64,000 bases of DNA from Armillaria gallica (taxonomy: Eukaryota; Basidiomycota; Agaricomycetes; Agaricales; Physalacriaceae). The stretch spans positions 2,666,001 to 2,730,000 of the forward strand of contig JBANDB010000003.1 in assembly GCA_037576215.1 (NCBI GenBank). The letters are read 5' to 3'. The notes below the pieces were generated by a model that was given only the letters and a program-made list of their open reading frames with translations, had not been told where the DNA came from and made no database searches. Positions 1 through 12,200 of the stretch are shown in pieces (the stretch's first letter is position 1; every line of letters starts with the position of its first letter). Position numbers and translations under genes: made by a program.

Positions 1-414
1 TTCCATAACATATTGTATACATTAGGTGCTACCCTTCGAATACTCTCACATAACAACAACACCATCCCTCACACTGGCACCTTGATGAGTCTGATGAAGC
101 CTGGTGTCGTCGAAATGTCAAATCGGGAGACTGAGTGTTTGAGCTTTATCTCGAAACTGGGTCTCAGGACACTCAGTACTACTACTTGCGGTGAATTATA
201 TCATATACTAGTCATCGTGCTTGAAACAATAAGAAAGCCCTGTTTGTTGGGTGTCGCAGTACGATAATTATCACATTTATCCAGGAGCCGACATGTCATG
301 CTTTCGTCTCGTCGGACAAATTCACCTCCAATTGTGCGAATAGAGAGCCGTCAGACAAGAGGTACGACGATCCTCTATATAAATCAGATGCGTTCAATAT
401 TGTGATAGTATCAC
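1..414. other. No gene recognised at left edge
   Basis: Only short, low-quality reading frames are present. The stretch probably holds the 3' flank of the minus-strand gene that ends at 415 and part of an unknown neighbour to the left. I see no repeat or RNA structure. Confidence 0.5.
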
Positions 415-1439
415 TCACTCGTAGCGCAAACAATCAGGCAGAGGAGCCTGAACGCCGCTGCTGTATGGCGCGATATAAGAGTTCATTGTGACACGTATTG
501 GCGGCTTGACGGGATGCTCCGCCGTCTGTTGCGTCTTCTCCGCTATACATAAAGTGGCAGCGACATTCGTCGATGGACTTCGCTCCAACAACGTCAGCTT
601 GACATACAGCGACTGGTCGCCAGACCACTTCGTACGGTTGTAGAACTGAAGTCTCCACATCCTCGCCTTTGCGATGAATTCGACGTAGACGATCGTCCCC
701 ACAACCAGACGCTTCTGGAACTGCTTGATGTGGACATCAACGGTAAACTTGTTCGCAGAGGGATCGGTCTCCAACAAATGCACCTCATCGTACTCCGCAT
801 CGCTTGAGAGAATCATTTTGTCCATCTTTGAGCGCGGATTGAGGTTGAGTTTGCGCTGCAAATGTTGGAAGAGAGGTTGATCTGATTTGGCAAGACATGC
901 CCAGCGTAGTTCCGAGATCGTCGAGTCCTCAAGTGGCTGTGAGAATTCCAGAAGGGCCGTGAGGACCTGGTTTTCTCCTTCAGCGAAACGCGGCCCATTA
1001 ATGATGGCCCAATAGATAGCGGTATGTCCCTCGATGTTGTGATCTTGAATGATACTGGAGAGGGAGAGCGAGCGGGAATTGCATGCTTCGGAGCAGCTTT
1101 CCAGTATCTCGCGGCATGGAGGTGCATTGGACATCGAATGGGGTCGAACGAGATCATGAATGAGTGCTGCTATGGTGGTTTTCACTTGGCCGTTGAAAGC
1201 TCGCATGATGCCGCCGGTGGATCTGCTTCAGCTTTGATAAGTAACATCTAACATGGATAGGTGAAAATGGGCAGTGACCTATTCGACGACTCGCCACTTC
1301 TCCAAGTATTTGCACCTTGCAAAGAAGAGGATGAGGGTGTACTATTGCGCGAGGCATTTCGGCTCGTGCTAATGTCGTATGAAGGCGGCGCGTCTGTTGA
1401 GACGGGATCGTCAAGGAGAGGGTATTTTTCGGACACCAT
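415..1439 (-). CDS. Uncharacterised Agaricomycete protein with ankyrin-like segment
   Basis: Two exons (1439-1279 and 1222-415) join to give about 322 residues. The N-terminus (MVSEKYPLLDDP, then PPSYD and a Ser-rich stretch) is disordered. The second exon has a helical region with ILESCSEAC and LSLSSIIQ, then EGHTAIYWAIINGP, which resembles one ankyrin repeat, then a C-terminal beta-rich part (QFQKRLVVGTIVYVEFIAKA). I know this architecture as a recurrent uncharacterised family in mushroom genomes; its function is unknown. The intron donor I had to use (GTCACT) is weak, but it is the only one found that keeps the two exons in frame. The start was chosen at the ATG just before the PLLDDP motif; an upstream in-frame extension looks hydrophobic and unrelated. 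It is oriented tail-to-tail away from nothing obvious on its left and lies downstream of the tubulin cofactor C gene on the same strand. Confidence 0.7.
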
Positions 1440-1618
1440 AAGTTCAACAGCGTTGAATGTCGAAGAGGCGGGTTTAAATAAAAGAAATGTAAAACAGCAT
1501 AGCATAGCACCAACGTCTCGGATCAAAATCAGCTGCTATTAAAGGCAAACACGAGACAGCTCCACTAGATCATAAATAGAAATTACAGTGCACTGCCCGA
1601 TCGATTCCAACAGCAAAG

Positions 1619-2740
1619 TCATATCGAGTGCGGTAACATGGAAGCCAGGAAATCGCCAACGGTCGTCGAGCCCAAGGGCCAGGACGCGGGTAGCTGATCT
1701 TCAGGTAAAAGAGTCCAGTTTGGGGAGGGTGTGGCTTTAATATGTGAAAAGTCTTGGACAGATGCGTGTCTGCTTTCTGCTACCTAGGGAATGTCAAGCA
1801 CAGCCGACAGGCAAAATTTCTCAGATAGTACCTGTATTTCATGCTGTAAAGCGGAAGGATATCCCGCAAAACGAATGCCAGAGCAATTTTCAATGACCGG
1901 GTGTGAGGGAATTGAAAGGTAGACGTCAACAGTTTGCGATGTGTGCATTCGGAACTGCCCAGGAAAATGAGGTCAAAAATGGACGAAATCTGACAACTGC
2001 GATATATACCTGATGACACCCAACGACGACCACACAGTTGTCCAGATCATGGAGCATGATACTTGATTGTATCATGGGTAAGAGGAGGACGACATTCCGA
2101 AGATTTTGAGCGTGCACGGCGGAGATTGTCAATTTGGAGGGTGCGACAAGTTTTACGACGCAGTTCGTTAGATCTGACAGTGTGACATCTCGTGCAAATA
2201 CATCGGACAGGTCAACAGTCAGAATTTCATTAGTTCGTGAGCTGAAGTTTAATATTGACGCTTGAGATGACGAGGGCTCTTGAAAGATAGGTTCTGCTGT
2301 GACGGCGGCAGCTGGAAGAGGACGAGAGACGGCCTGCCTCTTCTTGAAAGAAAATCGGGATACTGGCTTGGATGCCTTTCTCAACACTTCCAGTTCAGCT
2401 TCGATGGATTTAAGTTGCTACCGAGGACTTCAATGTCGAGCCTGGCAGAAGGAATGACCACCGACATTCTCGTAGCCCTTCTGGTCATAAGCAGGCAGCG
2501 AGCCAACGGCATCGGCCAGATCCTTGGTTAGTTTTGTGAACTGGGTCGATAGTTCAGCAACGGTTTCGTTCGATATGGAGGAGGCCTCTTTGTATGCAGA
2601 TATCCGATTTTGCAGGTCTGGATGATTCTTAGCATGAAAAGATCAACTGGATATAAGATCGCACCTGTTCTATCTTTCAGAAATCCAGAAGAGAATTGCT
2701 GGGAAAACGTCCATTGCTGCTCGTTGCTGGTGGAAGGCAT
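1619..2740 (-). CDS. Tubulin-specific chaperone C (tubulin-folding cofactor C)
   Basis: Five exons (2740-2665, 2617-2466, 2417-2010, 1954-1832, 1783-1619) encode about 307 residues. The N-terminal third is helical (QWTFSQQFSSGFLKDR, then QLKSIEAELEVLRK), as in the spectrin-like region of cofactor C. The C-terminal two thirds is the beta-helical C-CAP/TBCC domain: DLSDVFARDVTLSDLTNC, a run of repeated short strands, DLDNCVVVVGCHQ, then FRMHTSQTVDVYLSIPSHP and the closing QDFSHIKATPSPNW. In this family the protein joins cofactors D and E and stimulates GTP hydrolysis by beta-tubulin to release native alpha/beta dimers; the Arg of the QFRMHT motif fits the arginine finger of TBCC/RP2. The last intron (48 nt) is needed to recover the conserved C-terminal tail. 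The gene starts 142 bp from the divergent histone-fold gene. Confidence 0.93.
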
Positions 2741-2882
2741 GCAAGGCGATTGCAGCGTTGAACGTTTATATATAGAGCGTGAGAATCTTGGCGAGTTACG
2801 TAAGCGACGGCTGAACTCGAACGGTGACCACAGGGCGCGCTAAACAGCGACGCTCGTCGTTTTGTCGTCGCCTCACCTGCTC
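2741..2882. promoter_or_regulatory. Short bidirectional promoter between cofactor C and TAF-like genes
   Basis: Only 142 bp separate the two divergent start codons, so both 5' UTRs and both core promoters must lie here or overlap the genes. A TATA-like string (gtttatatatagag) occurs around 2764-2777. No other motif is clear. Confidence 0.5.
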
Positions 2883-4600
2883 ATGGATAATGCCGCGCAA
2901 AAGCTATTGGAATCGGCAACACATAGGACGCTCCATGCATCGAACTTCTCCCGGTCTTCTTCACAGGCGTCCTTAGTCCTCACTGACCTTCTCTCGCGTT
3001 ACTTGGCTCTTTTGTCGTCGACATGTGCGAAATACGCACAGCACGCGGGCAGGACGAAGCTGACGCCGATGGACGCACTATCTGCTTTGGATGAGCTTGG
3101 CGTGAGCCTCGATGAGCTGAAGGAATACGGGTCGACAGAGGGCGTTGAGCTGAACCGTTACGCTGTCAAGTCCTTGCGGCGGGTTGAAGATTTGAATGAA
3201 TTCCGAGGTGTGTGTTGGACATGTGCTGCTAGATTTCGTGTTGATGGCTCGCAGCCCAACTCAATGATGGACTACGGCAGGATCGCAACGATGCGATCCC
3301 ATTGCACTATGCGCCGTTCTCTGGCATTGAAGAACTGGAAGAAGAGGAAGAAGAGGACGAGGAAATAGAGGAGCAGGTCGTCGTTGACGGCGACGAAGAT
3401 GCCGAGGCGTCGTTCGATGAAGACAACGAATTCGACCCTGATCTTCCTCCCAACCAAGAACCTAGACATGTTCCTCCGATACCCACATTACCGATATCTC
3501 CTATATCGAATCCATCTACTCCTCCACGGAAGCGGCAACGGACAATAGACTGGGACCCTCCACCACATATTCCGGATTTTCTACCTCCATTTCCTGCTAT
3601 TTTACCAGCGTCTCCTCCTCAAACACGGCCTGAACTGGCAGAGGACCCAGTTATCACTGAAAACGCAAAGAATGCCCGTCCTCATTCTCCCGCACTTCAG
3701 GCGCCACCTGCACAAGCGCTAACGTCGTCAGCCACAGCGGATTGGCTAATGCAGGTGCCGTACTCTCAGTCTTCGCTGTCTTCTCAGCCAGAATGGCACC
3801 TTCCGTCGCCGCCTGCTGATCATGCCATATTACCTGCGCGTATATCCCGATTCCCTACACCCCAAACCGATCAATCCCTCTTTTCCGCATATCATCATAT
3901 TCTCACGAGTCGATCGTCCTCCGACAAACCTGACAATCTGGGAACCAGCAACCCTCAGAGACACAAGGTTGCCATGTCTCTGTTGGCGCTGACCCAGACG
4001 TCGTCACGGTGGGATCCTCCTGATACGTTGCACTCTAATCTTGCAACAAATCAGCCCAGAGGGTCGGCCATGGGACCTAGCTTTGCTGTGCCTACTCCAG
4101 GCGGACATGGCTTCGAAAAGGTGAAGGACAAAGATTTCAAGTTCCCTAGCATTGCTGGAAAAAGCGTTTCATCGACTGAGCGACTTTCGAATGCCGTGAG
4201 TCAACAGTCGTCGAGAATTCCCGAACTTGCCAGGCATGTTCTTCCGGTAAGAGTCTGCGATGAATCTTGCAGCATTTTTTCTAACACTTCTTAGTCGAAG
4301 ATCTTTAACCGTACAAGCAAGCTTAGTAACCCACCTGTCATGACAGTGGACGGGAAACAACTTACCTACGGTGTTGGTATTCCTGCGCCTTGGAATTCGT
4401 CTTCGGCGACGACCACAACTACTGACCCAACGACGGGGAAGAAGGAGGAAAAGCCATGTGCAGTGCCCGATGCAAAGCTGTACGCTACTTGGGATTCTGA
4501 GACAAAAAGTTACAAGGAACCTCTGGGCCGTGGGAGACAGGGAGGACGAACTGGCAAGAGCATGCTAGGGTCCGCGTTGACAAGGAGAAGCAGAGTGTGA
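2883..4600 (+). CDS. Histone-fold (Bromo_TP) protein, TAF3/TAF8-type TFIID subunit
   Basis: Three exons (2883-3207, 3255-4246, 4295-4600) give about 540 residues. Residues 1-85 form a histone-fold of the bromodomain-associated (Bromo_TP) type: MDNAAQKLLESATHRTL, LTDLLSRYLALLSSTCAKYA, TPMDALSALDELGVSL. Such folds pair with another TAF (typically TAF10) in TFIID or SAGA. An acidic stretch (EELEEEEEEDEEIEEQ) follows near residue 130, then the motif IPDFLPPFPAILP near residue 210, which matches the short proline motif found after the histone fold in TAF3/TAF8 proteins. The rest is Ser/Pro-rich and disordered, ending in a basic tail (GRGRQGGRTGKS, LTRRSRV). I cannot decide between TAF3 and TAF8 from sequence alone. 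The ATG at 2883 is the first in frame; the longer frame upstream starts from TTG. Confidence 0.83.
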
Positions 4601-5073
4601 GCATCCGGACAAATATTCGCTTTCGTCATGTATGTATAGTCGCATTGTGTAATCTTATCGTCGGTCGCAAGTTTTAACTTATGTGTCCTGCCATTAGCAC
4701 GAAGGAAGACTTATAATCCGGCTTCAGGAGGATGAATTTATATAGTGTTTATTAACGATATCGATGCAACGATGCTAGGATACGTGTATACTCTGAAGGA
4801 TTCAAAATTTAGATAACAGCTTCATGGCTGGCAGGATTTTGCGTAAAAGAATGCATAACGTGCAGCCTCTGTTATTTCAACTGCCTGGAATGGATGAGGA
4901 CCTATAGTATATAGATCTGTTAGCGCCTTGCGACGTCGCATCAGGCAGTTCGGCATTTGCGGCAAATGGCCTCGCGGGGACCGTCACAGTCACACTTGAC
5001 TCTTGTCTTCCACCATCATCAGCGCCAACCGACACTCGTATCTTTTGAGTTTTCACAATCCGGAACAACTGCA
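4601..5073. other. Intergenic, 3' flank of TAF-like gene and rbx1 promoter
   Basis: No coding frame or repeat was found. The segment from about 4640 is AT-rich and likely holds the polyadenylation region of the TAF-like gene; the last 100 bp before 5074 should be the rbx1 5' UTR. Confidence 0.5.
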
Positions 5074-5680
5074 ATGGCTGATGCTGACGTCGAAATGGAC
5101 CCGCCTGTGAAGAAAGAGAAGGAAGACAAGAGTGGCAAGCAACGATTTGAAGTGAAGAAGGTATAAATCTCCGAAGGATCTTCGTCGGCGCCTTTGCTGA
5201 TCCCTTGTTGTAGTGGAATGCCGTCTCATTGTGGGCATGGGGTCTGTTAAATTATTTTATGTGGAATGAAACCTGACCGTATCTGTCAAAGATATCGTCG
5301 TCGAGAACTGTGCCATCTGCAGGAATCATATCATGGACCTTTGTGAGAATCTATTTTAGCGCCCAATCTACCCAATTTGTTCTCATCCATGTCTCCTGCT
5401 GTAGGTATTGAATGCCAGGCCAACCAAGTATCATCAACTACAGAAGAATGCACTGCGGCATGGGGTATCTGTAACGTACGTTACGCCGCACCTTTTTATC
5501 CCGCTAGTCCTTATACTCGCTGCTATTAGCACGCTTTCCATTTCCACTGCATTTCTCGGTGGTTGAAAACTAGGAACGTTTGCCCTTTGGACAACAGAGA
5601 GTGGGAGCTGCAAAGGTCTGACTGTTTCCATAATCTCTGTCGTGCAGGCATTTAATCCATTTCGCAGATATGGCCGATAA
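5074..5680 (+). CDS. rbx1: RING-box protein 1 (Rbx1/Roc1/Hrt1)
   Basis: Six exons (5074-5160, 5214-5241, 5292-5342, 5405-5475, 5530-5615, 5668-5680) encode about 111 residues, the usual Rbx1 length. The N-terminal strand that enters the cullin C-terminus is present ([20 protein letters not shown]). It is followed by the RING-H2 zinc ligands: [35 protein letters not shown], then [18 protein letters not shown] and the terminal YGR. The protein recruits E2 enzymes to cullin-RING ubiquitin ligases (SCF and others) and helps neddylate cullins. The final exon codes for only four residues plus the stop (RYGR), and skipping it would extend the frame by unrelated residues. Two F-box proteins, the substrate-receptor class of SCF ligases, are encoded elsewhere in this window, but nothing suggests a functional cluster. 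Confidence 0.96.
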
Positions 5681-6231
5681 ACTGTATACTCATCGATTAC
5701 ATTGTACAATCACATACATCCTGATGTTCCCCTTCCATGACAGCTTTTTCGGCATTGAACGATGATTCTGCGATAGCGAACTGCCATCTTCGGCTTGTCC
5801 ATGCGAGGCACGCCAAATATATTGATGCTGTTAACATGCCGTTAATTGCCATGGCATTGAATGTCCGAATGTCAGAGCTCTCTATTCGGCGAATTTCATG
5901 CTTATACGACATCGAAGTTGATACATAGTCAAATTGACAATCGTATTGTATTCATTCTGTCTGATCATATAGCTGCTAATGCTAGTAGCGCACTGGTACA
6001 CGAGGGTACACGGTTAGTAAGAAATGAAATAATAAAGTCTGGAAGGCGTCAGACCGCCGATATGGAGTCGAGCCCATGTGATTGTGCACGGAAAGGCAGT
6101 GCAGTTACTTCACGTGATGACGACGCGGCCACGAAAAAACCGGCCCTAAAGTGTTGTTGAATGCCGTTTTGGGTAATACCTCCTTCATTATCAACGGCAT
6201 TGTACCTCATTGCGCTCAGTCGAGTCCAGCA
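5681..6231. other. Intergenic and promoter of the giant scaffold gene
   Basis: The 550 bp between rbx1 and the next start codon contain only short shadow frames. The proximal part carries a TCACGTGA palindrome (6110-6117) directly followed by TGACGACGCGG, about 115 bp before the ATG. Confidence 0.5.
6110..6117. promoter_or_regulatory. TCACGTGA E-box-type palindrome
   Basis: An 8-bp perfect palindrome 115 bp upstream of the giant gene. It matches the (R)TCACGTG core bound by Cbf1/USF-type bHLH factors in fungi. The identical octamer occurs upstream of rsc7 at 24629-24636. Binding is inferred only. Confidence 0.4.
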
Positions 6232-9200
6232 ATGACTTCACAGTCATCTGGGCGTTGGTCGCCCTCGAACAGAGGCGGGACCTACAGCACATTATCGCCA
6301 TCAGCAACACCAATGTCGCCTTCAAGATTGTCGTATTCTTCACGCTCAGGTGCGCGAACTATTTTTCTGTTGATAGCGCGCTGACCTCCTTCAGATTCAT
6401 CTGATACAGCTGACTCTACCCATAACATGCGCCGTGTAAACATTTCACCGTCAGCATCGCGAACAAATTCCTACACTGAAGAGGCCTGGGATGAGGGAGA
6501 TTCTGCCGACGAAGTCGAGGCAGACCTCAACAATTTGGACAACGAGCTAGACGAGACAGAAAACGCGCTCTCAACATGGTCTTCTTCTGATCCTCGCTCG
6601 TATACAGGCTCATACACCGGCTCTGGCACATATACAGGTTCGGGCACGTATACAGGCGCCTACACAGGCTCACCATCCGTCCTATCGCTCCCATCTTTAC
6701 TGGGCACACCGACATACTCAGCAGCTTCATCATACCCGCCACCAACTGGCAATTCAGCATTGCGACTGAGCAGAATTACAGAAAGGACCGAGGGCACACA
6801 GTCGCGTCCTGTTTCCGGGGCCACCATTCCTGCGCGTTCCTCAGCTCGAACACCAGAGCCTTCTCGTCGTTCTTTCTTTGGCGGAGCAGTATCACCCTCG
6901 CATTCCAGATCAACGACTGATCCAGGCGCAGACCGTGATCTTCCGCCACCCGGCAGAGCCACTGAGCTCATCGCAAGATTCGAAACAAACAGCCCCGCTA
7001 GTCCGAGCGGGCATCTGCGGGCAGCCTCTGCTCCTGGAGTTCGTCGTTCCCCTTCGCCCACCAAATCGAGTTCCTCTGCCTCTTCGGGTGACACGAGGCC
7101 GACATTCTCCACCCTTCTTTCTCCGCCTGTGAGGCCGTCGACTACATCCGCCACCACGCGTTCAGGGACTTACACTACACCAAGCACGTTCACCACGTTG
7201 ACATCTAGTCAGACTCCAACAAATACGTATACGTCGACAAGTCAGACAGGTAGTTCATACACTTCCACGACCCCAACCCAGGCGCCAGCTTCGACATTAC
7301 GTCGTCCGCAGAGGTCATCACCGCGCTATCCCCTAGCATCTGTTCGAAATATTGTTGCGTTGTGGAAAGAGAGGACCCCTTCAAGGTCACCAACAAAACC
7401 GGGGTCTTCGGCGGGTTCAGATGCCGATCCGCCCTCTCAGCCAGCGGAGGGTGACAATGGTCTTTTTGGAATTAGAAGGCACGCTAGTTTGCGACGCAAT
7501 GGAGACGGAGACGCCCAAGATACCGGCAACGGAAATGGGAGCGCTCTTACACCGGAGGTTTTGGGTGAACTAAGCCGCTTTGCCGGAGGACCGGAGGAAA
7601 CGGTAAGCATATTGGTAGCCGGTACACATGGCGTAAATCTGACCTTTTTTTCTTAGCCCATTCATATTGGCACTCTCTATTACCTCAATGTGCACACCGC
7701 GCCGCCCTATTACTGGCAGCGATGTCAGGCGCTTTTATACCGAAATACTCTTCTGTTATCCTGGATAGCTCCTGGCGCTGGTCGCGGTGTGGTCCAATTG
7801 GATCTGATCAACTGCGTTGGCGTTGAAAGCGCACTGAGTTTAGGACATCCCAGGGCTCGTGACGATGTTGGAGCAATCGCAGCGCATGCTCAAGAGGAAA
7901 GAGAAGGTCGGGAAAGAGGAGATATAGTGGAAAGTTTAGTCCCTTTCTGGATGGTTTATGGCGATGGAGTTGAACGTTTGGCCACTGAGAGTCTAGTTGA
8001 AAGACAACGATGGGTGAATAGGATCTGGTGCGTATTCTCTACAAACGTACTTACTCTCGCTGACAAAATTGATCTCTAGGGAGGCCGTCAATAGCCAACC
8101 AGCGCCGTCTGTTTCCCGCACTGGCTCGTATACTCAGACCCGCTCGAGGTCACCCACGGGATCCATTCGTACCATACTTTCGATGGAAAGCCATAGCAGT
8201 CTTAATTCTGCGACGAGTTCGGGTACAGGATCACGTTCAACCATCTACGTTCCACCCATTGGAGATGTCCCGGACATGGATGATCGATATGGATCTGAAG
8301 TGGGAAGATCGGTGTCAGGATCGTCCCGAAGTTCGAGGTACCAGTCGTTCAGCTCTGATTCTGAGCGGAGGCGGACACTTTTGTCGTCCTACCATGATCG
8401 CACTGTAGACGACACTGTTATTTCTGGACAGGATTATCTTTATCCTGGCGACCCTCGAGTTATCTCTGGTGGTACGCGTAGAAGGCTTAGTGGTAGGCTG
8501 AGGAGGTCAGGATCGATGACTGATTTGGGCGATGATTTCGCGTCCAACAGAACTTCGAGTGAATACGGCACTCCTCAGTCCGGGGATGAAGATGATTCTA
8601 GGTTCTTCTCTGCCGGGGAGTCTAGTGGAAGGTCTTCATTCTATTCGTCGTCATCGTTTACGAGAGCGACAGGAACTGGGACGGGCGCCACGCCCAGCGA
8701 TACGTTGACGACAACGAGGATGACAGGGTTTACAACCAGTGATACACAGATTATTCCGTCGACGCTGTCGTATAGAGGGACGGAATCGGCGTCGCTCCTG
8801 GGCGACTCTCACAGCTCGGGCTCTGGCAGCTACACGTACAGTTCTGGATACGGATCCTCACCCTATACAAACAGTGATACTCTTACGGTGCCTTCGAGGA
8901 GTTCGTTATCAAGAGCTGGAGGGGTGCGAAGACGCACTCGAACACATTCAGGCTCCTCTAGCGGCAGCGGTTATCAGCCATCTGGGAGCGAAGAAAGCGC
9001 AGAGAGGGAACGTAGAACGGAGCTCAGTTACTCTAACGGGAGCTACACTCCGAGTGGGAGCTACACAACGTTGAGTGGAAGCTATACTTCAGGTGGAAGT
9101 TATACAGTAAGCGGCACAGGGACAAGCGAGACTGGTAAGCTTCTGATCTGTAAATTTGACCACGTTTTTTAACGAGCAATTATGTAGGCTACGATGTGTG

Positions 9201-12200
9201 TACGGCTTCAGACCTGTCGGATACGATGCCTAGGACGACTACCATTGGCACAAGTGCTACGGGTACTCCGTTTGCATCGGCGTCTATCTCGTCCAAGGCG
9301 GAGGAAGAGACGTCCTCTGAAGAGAATTATGTCACTGCGTCTCAAGGCAGCAGCTATGCTACTCCAAGGTCACCGTCCATTGCGTCGTTTGAGTCGCTGC
9401 CCTCGATCCCGTCGCTCTACAGTACAGCTGATGAAGGAACGACAACATATCATACGGCTTCGGAATGTACTGAGTACAGTACAGCCGAACTGTGTCCTTC
9501 GAGTCTTGGTGATATACCTTCCGAACACAGTACACCGGCACCCTCAGTTAAGGAGCCCTCGGTTAAGGAGCCCTCGGTTAAGGAGCCTTCGGTTAAAGAG
9601 CCCTCAGTGAAGGATGTCGAAGAAGAAGCGGTCGAGCTTTCGAGAACTCCCAGTGTGAAGGAACTGCCTCTCCCTCCCCTTCCGACCGAGTCGCCTGTTG
9701 CTATTCAGCGTGAAATTCCGCATGAAATCCCCCCTGAACATATCGCTCTTCCAGAGTCTTCTGCAGAATCATCAATTGGGGAGTCGTCTCTTCCTTCCAT
9801 CACAAGTGAATCACCTCTCCCGACACCGACACGTTCGACCTCAGAGTTGCCAACACCTACGCCTTCTTCGTTGACGCCTTCTGTTCCACCGACTTCCCCG
9901 CAGCCAACGATACGGACCATCAGAAGCATTTCTAGTATCAGCTCAGAAATTCTTCCTTCTTCCAGCCATTTGACGACGTCGTCGGTCCCTTCATCTGCTG
10001 GTGTCCCAAGCAGCCCAAGCAGCAGCTCCATTCCTATGACTCAAGCAACGCCATCAGTGCTTCCTACTTCGGCTACGATACCTACGGAGTCCAGTCTTAG
10101 TCTCAGCGTTAGCAGAAGCGCCACGCCTAGCATCTCGAGGTCTCCGTTGACTCCTTCCATAGTGTCGACGTCCACGACGCCCTCAACTGCGGGTCGGTTT
10201 GCTGTAGAGACAGACACGACGTGGGATTCGTCGCAGCTAGCACCGTCACCTTCAATAATGTCGGTCGCTTTGCACGATGGACGAGACATTTCATTCGATA
10301 CATCGATTCTTAGGCCAACTGGGTCGGTTTATTCGTCGGGCGATAGAATGAGTACCATCCCTGAGACGCAGTCAGCCATTACGCCTCATGAGCTTCTGCC
10401 GACGCTGTCTCCTGTATCGTGGCCAGAAGCGTCGTTGTCTCCAGTGACCTTTCCTCCTTCCTCTTCGACTCCCGGGCCTGAGTCTCCTTCTGTCCTGTAC
10501 CTGAGCCCCCCCGGACCAACCAGCTTTACGCGGACTCCTTCAAGTGCCTCGACCAGCTCGTATAGCTCTGACAGGACCATTGATACCTCGTTCCTCGATT
10601 CAAGTTCGGTCATCGATGAATGGGAAATGGAAGAAGCGGCGAGAGTAGCAACTCCCCGCTCCCTTCCCTCAACATATCCCAGTTTGTTGACAACACCGAT
10701 TGCGTCTGGTGCACCATCTGCTGCACCATCCATGGCACCTTCTACTCTTCCTTCTGTTGTGCCCTCTGTTGTGCCTTCGGTTGTAGCATCGGCGGTCCCA
10801 TCTGTGATGTCATCTTCGAGATCTGTAAGTCCAATAATCTTTAGTGTGTCCCATTTTTTTGATAATATGAATCAATCTATCCAGGGTACTCCTCTTCCGA
10901 TGCGCCCTCGTAGTATGCAAACACCACCTGTGCCAACACCGTCGGAACGAACGCCATCGGAACGAACACCATCAGCGCGGACTCATTCTGAGCGAGCACC
11001 GTCGACGCGTCCTCCGTCAACACAACCTCCGTCGACGCATACTCCATCAGCACGTCCTCCGTCGACGCGTCCTCCATCGTCACGAGCGATGTCCGAGCGA
11101 TCTTCGTCTGCACGAACACCATCAGTACCACCGCCCCCTGCCTCGACGCCTCCTGCTTCGACGCCTCCTGCCTCGGTGCCGTCTGTTCCAACGCCATCAG
11201 GCTCAACACCGTCGATCCCAACACCCTCTGTTCCAACACCCTCTGTACGCACACCGACCGGTATCTCGCCGTCGGTCAGCCTGTCTACGCCTCGAGGGGA
11301 TACAACGCAGAGAGCGTCGTGGTCCGATACGGCGTCGTCTGCATCGAAGTCGTCTTCAGCAACTCCAACTGCACGTCAAGCGTCCCGTAATATCTTTGAT
11401 GATCTGGACAATTTGGCAAACGAAATTCGTGCATACGATCAGAATCGGGAAGATGAGAACAGTGATTTACAGAACATGCTTAGGGGTATCCATAACGGCA
11501 TCAGAGAACTATCCGATCTTGTTCATCCTCGTAGCCCGCCTCAACCCGTCCGACCACAGCTTGTCGAGGAACGAGTGGGAGGCAGTAGCGTCATGTCGGA
11601 AGAGATTGAGACACCCCATGACTTTAGGCTCGTACCGTCCGAACTGGCTCCATCGAGTTTGGATAGTAGTGTGTCATTCCTATCGTCCCCTTACAGTCTC
11701 CGCTTTCCTCCAACGGAAAGGGCGGACTCTCCCACGCCATGGGATTCAGCGAGCGCATATTCGCCGCCTTCGTCGTCTTCTTCCTCTTCGCCGTCGTCGT
11801 CAAGTCCTCCATCCCGTGTATCTTCACCTGAAAGAGAGCCTACGGAGGGTTCTGTGACGCCCATACCAACGGCCTTCCCATCCTCGCCGCCTTTGCCGCC
11901 GATCCCGGTTCCGCCGCCAGCTATGCCTCTGCCTATACCAGTGCCTGCTGTTCCGCCTGTCTTGCCCACCTTCCCGCCTAGCAGCTCGTCATCTTCGTCC
12001 GATGTAGTTCAGGTACCTGATTATTCGGACATTTTGGCCTCTATCAAGGATGATCTACGATCACTCCTTGATGGACAAGGGTCGATGGCTGACTTGATTC
12101 GATCTCGTCCTGTTCCAGATAACAGCGATATTCTCGATAGGCTGGCTGGATTGGAGGACTTACTTCACGATTTGTCTGATAAAGTTCGTCAAGGACCACC

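Noticed and set aside
1780..1831. Cofactor C ending at FCLSAVLDIPR
   Set aside because: This reads into a 48-nt intron; splicing recovers the conserved QDFSHIKATPSPNW tail.
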